Part shown: piece by piece, positions 49,691 through 55,042 of the stretch | Numbering within the stretch: the first letter of the stretch is position 1 | Layout of the letters: each line of letters begins with the position of its first letter | From: Streptomyces ureilyticus | Lineage (GTDB): Bacteria; Actinomycetota; Actinomycetes; Streptomycetales; Streptomycetaceae | Direction of reading: 5' to 3' | Assembly (NCBI RefSeq): GCF_011045025.1 | Contig: NZ_JAAKZX010000041.1 | Location: 1-55,042 of the forward strand | Length of the DNA stretch: 55,042 nt | Notes under the pieces: generated by a model | Told to the model about the DNA's origin: nothing | The model's input: only the letters and a program-made list of their open reading frames with translations | Database searches by the model: none | Program-made: the position numbers and the translations under genes

Positions 49691-50475
49691 CGCGCACCCG
49701 CCGGGGCCGAGGCGGTGACCTCGACCGTGCCGAGCCCGGTGACGCAGGCACGCACATGCGCGCCGGGCGGCAGCGGGACCGCGGCGGTAGCGGAGCCGGC
49801 GAGGATGACCCAGCCGGGCTGCAGTGTCAGACCAGCTGCGGCCGCCAGCCGGGCGGCCGCGGTGAGCGAGCGCAGTGGGTGACCGAGGATCGCCGCGGTC
49901 GTCCCGCTCTGCGCGAGCCGCCCGTCCACCTCCAGCAGCACGCCGAGGTTGTCCAGGTCTATGCCGTGCGCCGGCCGCCAGGCGCCGACCGCGAACCCGG
50001 CCGAGGACGCATTGTCAGCGATCACCTCGGGGAGCGTGAAGGCGAACCCGGCGTATCGCGAGTCGATGACCTCGATGGCGGGTGCGACGGCTGCGACGGC
50101 CGCGAGCGGGTTTGTGCCTTCGACGCCGGCGCCCAGCGGCGCTCCGAGGAGGAAGGCGACCTCAGGTTCGATGCGCGGGTGCAGCAACGCCTCGACGTCG
50201 ACGGTGCCCCCGTCCGCGACCCGCATGCCCTCTGTCAGCCGGCCGTGGATGAGGTCGTGCACGCCCATCTGCCGCATCTTGGCGACCGAGGTGAAGCCGA
50301 GCTTGAAGCCCGCGAGGCTCTCACCGCGGTCCAGGCGATGGCGCACCACCTCGCGCTGTACCGCGTAAGCGTCCGCGAGGGACACTTCGGCCAGTTCGGT
50401 TGGCCCGGCGACCGCGGTGCGACTGGTGGCCGCGTCGTCCAGGGTGCGCGCCCAGCGCTCTACCAGCCCGTTCAT
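49687..50475 (-). CDS. 4-oxalocrotonate (2-oxo-3-hexenedioate) decarboxylase
   Basis: A 262-residue member of the hydratase/decarboxylase superfamily: GFKLGFTSVAKMRQMGVHDL, PRIEPEVAFLLGAPLG, AIEVIDSRYAGFAFTLPEVI and ADNASSAGFAVG. 'LGFTS ... MRQMG' is typical of the decarboxylase branch (DmpH/XylI), whereas the neighbour at 50472 is of hydratase type; the two form a complex in other pathways. GGAGGG precedes ATG 50475, which overlaps the hydratase stop. Confidence 0.88.
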   Translation of the reverse strand: MNGLVERWARTLDDAATSRTAVAGPTELAEVSLADAYAVQREVVRHRLDRGESLAGFKLGFTSVAKMRQMGVHDLIHGRLTEGMRVADGGTVDVEALLHPRIEPEVAFLLGAPLGAGVEGTNPLAAVAAVAPAIEVIDSRYAGFAFTLPEVIADNASSAGFAVGAWRPAHGIDLDNLGVLLEVDGRLAQSGTTAAILGHPLRSLTAAARLAAAAGLTLQPGWVILAGSATAAVPLPPGAHVRACVTGLGTVEVTASAPAGAR

Positions 50476-51293
50476 CGGCCCTCCTCCGTCTTCGGTTGCG
50501 TCTTCGCGAAGGCGGCGCGGACGCTGCCCAGGCCCTCGATGCGTGCCTCCAGCACGTCGCCCGGTGCGACGGCGACCATGGGGCCGAGCGCGCCGGTCAG
50601 GACCGTGTCGCCGGCACGGAGCGGTTCGCCGAGCGCCGCCAGCGCGTCGGCCAGCCACAGGGCGGCGTTCAGCGGGTGACCCAGGCAGGCCGCTCCGGCG
50701 CCCGCCGACACCTGTTCGCCGCGGCGTTCCATGACCATCCCGACGGTACGCAGGTCCACGTCCCGCAAGAGGGTCGGCCGGCCGCCGAGCACGTACAGGC
50801 CGGACGAGGCGTTGTCGGCGACCGTGTCCACGATGGTGATGTCCCAGTCGCGGATGCGGCTGCCGACCACCTCGATCGCGGGCAGCGCGTATGCGGTCGC
50901 GCCGATGAGGTCCGCGACGGTGTGCCGCTCGAACGCCAGGTCTCGTTCCAGGACGAGCGCGACCTCTGCTTCTGCGCGCGGCTGCAGGACGGCGCCCACG
51001 GGGATCTCCGCGCCGTCCGGGACGGCCATGTCGTCGAACAGCACCCCGAAGTCCGGGCTTTCCACACCGAGCTGGGCTTGCACTGCGCCGGAGGTCAGGC
51101 CGATCTTGCGGCCCACCACGCGGCGCCCGGCGGCCAACCGGCGCTCGGTCTGGATCTGCTGCACGGCGTAGGCGGCTGCCACGTCGCCATCGCCCAGCAG
51201 GTCACGTACCGGCGGGCAGGGCTCGCCGGTCGCGTGCGCCCGGTCCAGCCGGTCTGCGGCTTCGATGAGGGTCGTCGTGCGGTCGTCGGTCAC
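50472..51293 (-). CDS. 2-hydroxypenta-2,4-dienoate (2-keto-4-pentenoate) hydratase, cluster B copy
   Basis: Same family as the enzyme at 3111: GRRVVGRKIGLTSGAVQAQL, GVESPDFGVLFDDMAVPDGA, PRAEAEVALVLERDL, DTVADNASSGLYVLGG. 273 residues. I chose GTG 51293, which overlaps the dehydrogenase stop (GTGA); the frame is open a few codons further up. It feeds the aldolase at 45540. Confidence 0.92.
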   Translation of the reverse strand: MTDDRTTTLIEAADRLDRAHATGEPCPPVRDLLGDGDVAAAYAVQQIQTERRLAAGRRVVGRKIGLTSGAVQAQLGVESPDFGVLFDDMAVPDGAEIPVGAVLQPRAEAEVALVLERDLAFERHTVADLIGATAYALPAIEVVGSRIRDWDITIVDTVADNASSGLYVLGGRPTLLRDVDLRTVGMVMERRGEQVSAGAGAACLGHPLNAALWLADALAALGEPLRAGDTVLTGALGPMVAVAPGDVLEARIEGLGSVRAAFAKTQPKTEEGR

Positions 51294-52747
51294 AGCTTCA
51301 CGCACACATTCGTGGGTTCGGAGAAGAAGTCGAGGGAGTGGGTGCCGCCCTCGCGACCGATGCCGGAGGCCTTCACGCCTCCGAAGGGAGTCCGCAGGTC
51401 GCGCAGGTTCCAGCAGTTCACCCAGGCGATGCCCACTTCCAGGCGTGGTGCCACGCGGTGCGCCCGCGATACGTCGGTGGTCCAGAGCGTCGCCGCCAGG
51501 CCGTAGGGGCTGTCGTTGGCCAGCCGCACCGCCTCGTCCTCGGTATCGAACGGGGCCAGGTGCACCACCGGTCCGAAGATCTCCTCGCGTACCACCGGAT
51601 GGGTCTCGGGCAGCCCGGCCAGCACGGTCGGCTCGACGAAGAACCCACCGTCCCGGTCGTCGCCGAACTCCGGCACGCCGCCGCCGGCCAGCACCGCCCC
51701 GTCAGCCGCTGCCTGCCCGTAGTAGCCCAGCACCTTGGCGCGGTGCTCGGCGGAAACCAGCGGGCCCAGCCCGGTGCCCTCGTCACGGGGGCGGCCAATC
51801 ACGAGCTGCTTGGCACGTGCGGCAAGTGCCGCGGCGAAGTCGTCGAAGACCTCGCGCTGCACGTACACCCGCTCGGTGCACAGGCACACCTGGCCGCTGT
51901 TGGTGAACGCGGAAGCGATGGTGCCCTCGACTGCCCGCTCCAGGTCGGCGCCGGCGAACACCAGGCCGGCGTTCTTGCCGCCGAGTTCGAAGGAGACCGG
52001 CGTCAGGTTGCGTGCCGCCGCACCCATGATCGCGGTGCCGGTGCGGGTCTCGCCGGTGAACGCGATGGCATCCACCCCCGGGTGCGCCGTGAGGAACGTT
52101 CCAGCGCTGTCCGTACCCAGGCCATGCACAAGGTTGAAGACGCCCGCCGGCACGCCGGCCTCATCCATCACCTCGGCCAGCAGGGTGGCGGTCGACGGAG
52201 TCAGCTCGGACGGCTTGGCGACGACCGTGTTACCCATCGCGAGTGCAGGGGCGACCTTCCAGGTGAGCAGGAGCAGCGGCAGGTTCCACGGCGAGACGAC
52301 CGCGACGACGCCAAGGGGGCGGCGCACTGTGTAATTGAGGGCGCCCAGCCCATCCGGTGTGGTCGTCCGGTGCGCCTCCTCCGCACGACCCAGCGCAAGG
52401 TCGGCGTAGCTGCGGAAGTTGGCGATGCCACGCGGGATGTCGACGCTGGAGGCCAGCGCGTACGGCTTGCCGGTGTCGGCGATCTCGGCCGCGACGAACT
52501 CCTCGAACCGGGCCTCGATACCGTCCGCGACCCGCCGCAGCACTCCGCACCGGCCCGCGGTGTCCAGGTCCCCCCACGGCCCGGACAACGCGGATTGCGC
52601 CGCGGTGACCGCACGGTCCACGGTGGACTCCAGTGCCTGCGGGGCCATGCCGAACGCACGGCCGGTGACCGGGTCAACCACCTCGAAGCGGTCTCCGTCG
52701 CTGCTGGCGTCGAACCGACCGCCGATGTAGTGCTCCCACTTGGTCAT
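51290..52747 (-). CDS. 2-aminomuconate-6-semialdehyde dehydrogenase
   Basis: A 485-residue NAD-dependent aldehyde dehydrogenase: VVSPWNLPLLLLTWKVAPAL, catalytic Glu254 in FELGGKNAGLVF and Cys288 in NSGQVCLCTERVYV. 'GQVCLCTERVYV' is characteristic of the aminomuconic/hydroxymuconic semialdehyde dehydrogenases. First gene of the nine-gene operon; ATG 52747 lies 89 bp from the divergent LysR gene, with an AT-rich regulatory region between. It oxidises the product of the ACMS decarboxylase. Confidence 0.94.
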   Translation of the reverse strand: MTKWEHYIGGRFDASSDGDRFEVVDPVTGRAFGMAPQALESTVDRAVTAAQSALSGPWGDLDTAGRCGVLRRVADGIEARFEEFVAAEIADTGKPYALASSVDIPRGIANFRSYADLALGRAEEAHRTTTPDGLGALNYTVRRPLGVVAVVSPWNLPLLLLTWKVAPALAMGNTVVAKPSELTPSTATLLAEVMDEAGVPAGVFNLVHGLGTDSAGTFLTAHPGVDAIAFTGETRTGTAIMGAAARNLTPVSFELGGKNAGLVFAGADLERAVEGTIASAFTNSGQVCLCTERVYVQREVFDDFAAALAARAKQLVIGRPRDEGTGLGPLVSAEHRAKVLGYYGQAAADGAVLAGGGVPEFGDDRDGGFFVEPTVLAGLPETHPVVREEIFGPVVHLAPFDTEDEAVRLANDSPYGLAATLWTTDVSRAHRVAPRLEVGIAWVNCWNLRDLRTPFGGVKASGIGREGGTHSLDFFSEPTNVCVKL

Positions 52748-52771
52748 ACAAGCATCATGAGGTTCCACGAC

Positions 52772-52821
52772 ATACCAAACAAATACCAATACCGGCGCTT
52801 GATATACTGAAACCGATATAC
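52772..52821. promoter_or_regulatory. LysR-type control region with two direct repeats
   Basis: The AT-rich 89-bp gap between the divergent LysR and dehydrogenase genes holds GATATAC twice (52801-52807 and 52815-52821, 14 bp apart) and ATACCAA twice (52772-52778 and 52783-52789, 11 bp apart). GATATAC and the reverse complement of ATACCAA (TTGGTAT) share a GTAT/ATAC core, so these may be binding half-sites of the LysR protein, overlapping both promoters. Confidence 0.55.
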
Positions 52822-52836
52822 GAAGGGGAGTCGCCA

Positions 52837-53775
52837 ATGGCCATCGACCTGCTCGACGGCAGGCTCAAGTTCCGCCACCTCACCCTGGTAGCCGCGATCG
52901 CCCAGCACGGCAGCGTCGTGCGCGCCGCCGAGGCCCTGGGCCTGACCCAGCCATCCGCCACCCGCACCCTGCGCGAACTGGAGGAGCTCCTCGGAGCCCG
53001 ACTGTTCGAACGCGAACCGCGCGGGATGACCGCCACGCTCTACGGAGCCGCGCTGGTCGAACACGCGAGAGTGATCCTCGCCGAGGTCCACCGCGCCGGC
53101 GACCATCTCGCTGGGCTCCGCGAGGGCCACACCGGAACAGTCACCGTCGGTACCCTGCTCGCAGGGACCACCATGCTGCTGCCGCGCGCGGTGGCCGCTC
53201 TAAAACGCGAGCGCCCGCGCATCATCGTGGTCATCCGCGAGGCCACCTACGACGTCCTCTACCAGCAGCTGCTCGCCGGCGAGCTCGACGTGATCGTCGG
53301 GCGGATCGGGCCGCCACCCGACCCGGGCAGGATCCGCCAGCACACGCTCTACCACGAGCCGATCCGTCTCATCGCCCGCCGCGACCACCCACTCCACGCC
53401 CGCGAAGCCCACCCGACACTCGCCGACACCCACAGCCACCCTTGGATCCTGCCGCTCGAACAGACCACGCTGCGCGGCGAATTGAAAGCACTGTTCGACC
53501 GCCACGGACTGTCGCTTCCGGCGGACCGCGTGGAATGCACCTCCATCCTCACGGTCCGCGAGCTGCTGATCGCGACCGACATGATCGCCGCGCTCCCCGA
53601 GCTGGTCGTCACCGGCGACGACAAGCTGGCAGCCCTGCCCGTCCCCCTGGAGTCGGTACGGCGAACCGTGGGAACCACGGTGGTCGCCGACCGCACCGGC
53701 ACACCCGCCGTCGTCGAGTTCCTCAGGCATCTCGAAACCGAAGGCGAGGCTCTGCGGGCGACCATCGAACGCTGA
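52837..53775 (+). CDS. LysR-type transcriptional regulator of the cluster B operon
   Basis: A 312-residue regulator with N-terminal HTH (LKFRHLTLVAAIAQHGSVVR, AAEALGLTQPSATRTLRELE, ELLGARLFER) and the periplasmic-binding-protein-like effector domain (GTVTVGTLLAGTTMLLPRAV, ELDVIVGRIG, HPLHAREAHPTLADTHSHPW). GGGGAG precedes ATG 52837. It is divergent from the dehydrogenase gene, the classical arrangement for an activator that also controls its own gene. The effector is probably an intermediate such as 3-hydroxyanthranilate. Confidence 0.93.
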   Translation: MAIDLLDGRLKFRHLTLVAAIAQHGSVVRAAEALGLTQPSATRTLRELEELLGARLFEREPRGMTATLYGAALVEHARVILAEVHRAGDHLAGLREGHTGTVTVGTLLAGTTMLLPRAVAALKRERPRIIVVIREATYDVLYQQLLAGELDVIVGRIGPPPDPGRIRQHTLYHEPIRLIARRDHPLHAREAHPTLADTHSHPWILPLEQTTLRGELKALFDRHGLSLPADRVECTSILTVRELLIATDMIAALPELVVTGDDKLAALPVPLESVRRTVGTTVVADRTGTPAVVEFLRHLETEGEALRATIER

Positions 53776-54242
53776 CCTACGCCCCGGCAACACAGCCCCC
53801 GGCCACGGCTGAGGGAAGAGGATGTTACGCGCTGTGGCAGAAGGGTGGGGTGCGGCCGGGGTGCGGTTGCGTCGGAGTGCGGGGCCGGGGTCCGGTACCG
53901 AAGGCCGGGAGGTGCCCCGGCGCTCTGGGTCGCCTTTCGGGGGCCGGCACCGGATGACCCCCGCCGACCTGTTCTCCCGCGCCTGAGTCGCACAGCCGCC
54001 AGACTCCTGGCCACGCCCCCACACACGGGACTCAGCAGGTAGGCGGGCCTTTCCGGCAGATAGGTGAAAGGTCGTGGCATCTGGGTGAAACCTGCCCTGG
54101 CTCTGCACGCGGCCGCGTTCACGCGAGATGACACTCGCCAGGGGGGCCCGTTGATCATCACTGCACGGCGCACGTTCGCTGGGCCCGGCCGCGGGCAACT
54201 CCTGTGGCTGGTAGATAGTCCCGAGCCGGAGGTAGACCGCCC
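53776..54242. other. About 470 bp without a convincing gene
   Basis: No frame shows clear family similarity. A short plus-strand frame (54064-54252, 62 residues) runs into the start of the XRE pseudogene but has no known motif. The G+C stays high and no strong hairpin follows the LysR stop. Confidence 0.45.
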
Positions 54243-54825
54243 GTGGCGGTGAACGGAAACCCGACCGTCAGGCGACGTCGGCTGGGCGCGGAACTGCGCC
54301 GGCTCCGCCTGGCCTGCGGCTAGACCAGTACGCAGGTGGCTGAACGCTTGTTGATCTCCCAGCCCAAGATCAGCCACTTGGAGAACGGCCGCCGCGCCAT
54401 CAAGCCCCGTGATGTGCGGGACCTGTGCGCCCTCTACCACGTCACAGACCCGCAGGTCATCGACTCGTTGATGCAGATGACCAAGGAGGCGGACCAGCAG
54501 GGCTGGTGGGTCGCCTGCGGCGAGGTCCCGTACCCCGTCTACATCGGCCTGGAGACGGCAGCCGCATCAGTCCGCTCCTACGAGCCCCTGGTGATCCCCG
54601 GCCTGCTGCAAACGCCCGCCTACGCGGCCGCAGTCATCGAGGAAACGATCCCTCTGGCCACAGCCGAACAGATCGCCGTACGCCGTGAGGTCCGGCTGCG
54701 CCGTCAGTCCCGGGCCCACCACCCGGCCCGGCCTTTCCACCTCTCGGTCGTACTGGACGAATCCGCACTGCGCCGTGTGGTCGGCAGCCCAGAAATCATG
54801 CGCGAACAACTCGAGTACCTGAACC
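54243..54825 (+). pseudogene. XRE regulator with Scr1-type domain, stopped and cut by IS6 copy 3
   Basis: From GTG 54243 the frame reads RRRRLGAELRRLRLACG, then a TAG at 54321-54323, then TSTQVAERLLISQPKISHLE and NGRRAIKPRDVRDLCALYHV: the XRE helix-turn-helix with a stop in the middle (a Gln codon is the likely ancestor). The Scr1-type part follows (YEPLVIPGLLQTPAYAAAVI, FHLSVVLDESALRRVVGSPE). The coding sequence ends where the IS6-family terminal sequence begins at 54826, about 80-100 residues before the expected end. Typical of the many Streptomyces regulators paired with DUF397 genes. Confidence 0.82.
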
Positions 54826-55042
54826 GGCGCTGTCACGTTGGTTGGCCGGGTGGGATGATCTTCTGGTTGATCGTGCTGTAGGGGGCTGTCCGTGGGGAGC
54901 GCGTCGCTGTCGTACAAGGGGCACCGGTACCCGGTCGAGGTCATCTCCCACTGTGTGTGGCTGTACCACCGCTTCCCGCTGTCGTTGCGCGAGGTCGAGG
55001 AGCTGATGCTCGAGCGGGGCGTGAGCGTCTCCTACGAGACGG
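54826..55042 (+). mobile_element. IS6-family element, copy 3 (runs off the right edge)
   Basis: GGCGCTGTCACGTTGG begins at 54826, the same terminal sequence as copy 2, followed by an almost identical leader. It is in the opposite orientation to copies 1 and 2. The remainder lies outside the window. Confidence 0.88.
54892..55042 (+). CDS. IS6-family transposase, 3' partial
   Basis: From GTG 54892 the frame reads GSASLSYKGHRYPVEVISHC, then YHRFPLSLREVEELMLERGV and SVSYET at the edge. It differs from copy 1 at a few residues (Tyr-His-Arg-Phe instead of Tyr-Phe-Arg-Phe) and is undamaged as far as visible, so this may be the active copy. The DDE residues lie outside the window. Confidence 0.88.
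   Translation, partial: MGSASLSYKGHRYPVEVISHCVWLYHRFPLSLREVEELMLERGVSVSYET

Noticed and set aside
54064..54252. Plus-strand frame of 62 codons before the XRE gene
   Set aside because: No ribosome-binding site of note and no known motif; cannot be told from a chance frame.

Overview
The window looks like an accessory region of a Streptomyces or closely related high-GC actinomycete: very high G+C, frequent GTG starts, GTGA/ATGA-coupled operons, an RsbU-like phosphatase, a Scr1-type XRE gene and actinobacterial insertion sequences. It is rich in transposons and pseudogenes, as expected of a chromosome arm or large linear plasmid. I see no rRNA, tRNA or CRISPR array.

Layout. 1-3.0 kb: the end of a helicase gene, a decayed IS6-family element and a glycosidase fragment. 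3.1-33.7 kb: catabolic cluster A. It combines an Hca-like Rieske dioxygenase system (alpha, beta, ferredoxin, reductase, dihydrodiol dehydrogenase) with an Mhp-like meta-cleavage route (flavin monooxygenase, LigB-type dioxygenase, C-C hydrolase, hydratase, aldolase, acylating acetaldehyde dehydrogenase). CoA chemistry is built in: an acyl-CoA ligase, a tandem family III CoA-transferase, two acyl-CoA dehydrogenases lying between the dioxygenase subunit genes, and EtfBA. An IclR regulator sits inside the cluster. A palindrome GTTCCR-N5-YGGAAC, exact or with one mismatch, lies upstream of every catabolic transcription unit, so this looks like one regulon. The likely substrate is an aromatic (or alicyclic) acid with a side chain, ending as pyruvate plus acetyl-CoA; the exact substrate is not visible.

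Inside and after cluster A are an RsbU-type phosphatase, two TetR-esterase modules (one TetR broken) and fragments of other genes: an internally deleted amidohydrolase, SDR, CoA mutase, CBM2, MMPL transporter and a serine/threonine dehydratase.

37.7-42.0 kb is a transposon nest. A Tn554-like element with two tyrosine recombinase genes and an XRE gene sits inside an istB gene of an IS21-family element; next to it are fragments of IS6- and ISL3-family elements.

43.3-53.8 kb: catabolic cluster B, a tightly coupled minus-strand operon for the 3-hydroxyanthranilate meta pathway (kynurenine lower pathway): aminomuconate semialdehyde dehydrogenase, hydratase, oxalocrotonate decarboxylase, aminomuconate deaminase, 3-hydroxyanthranilate dioxygenase, ACMS decarboxylase, acetaldehyde dehydrogenase, aldolase and kynureninase. 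A divergent LysR regulator faces it. Kynureninase is broken by frameshifts and a 1-kb IS982-family element. The window ends in an XRE gene cut by a third IS6-family copy.

Clusters A and B each carry their own hydratase, acetaldehyde dehydrogenase and aldolase. About ten genes carry one-base indels, mostly in short G/C runs, so part of the apparent decay could be sequencing error and should be checked against reads.
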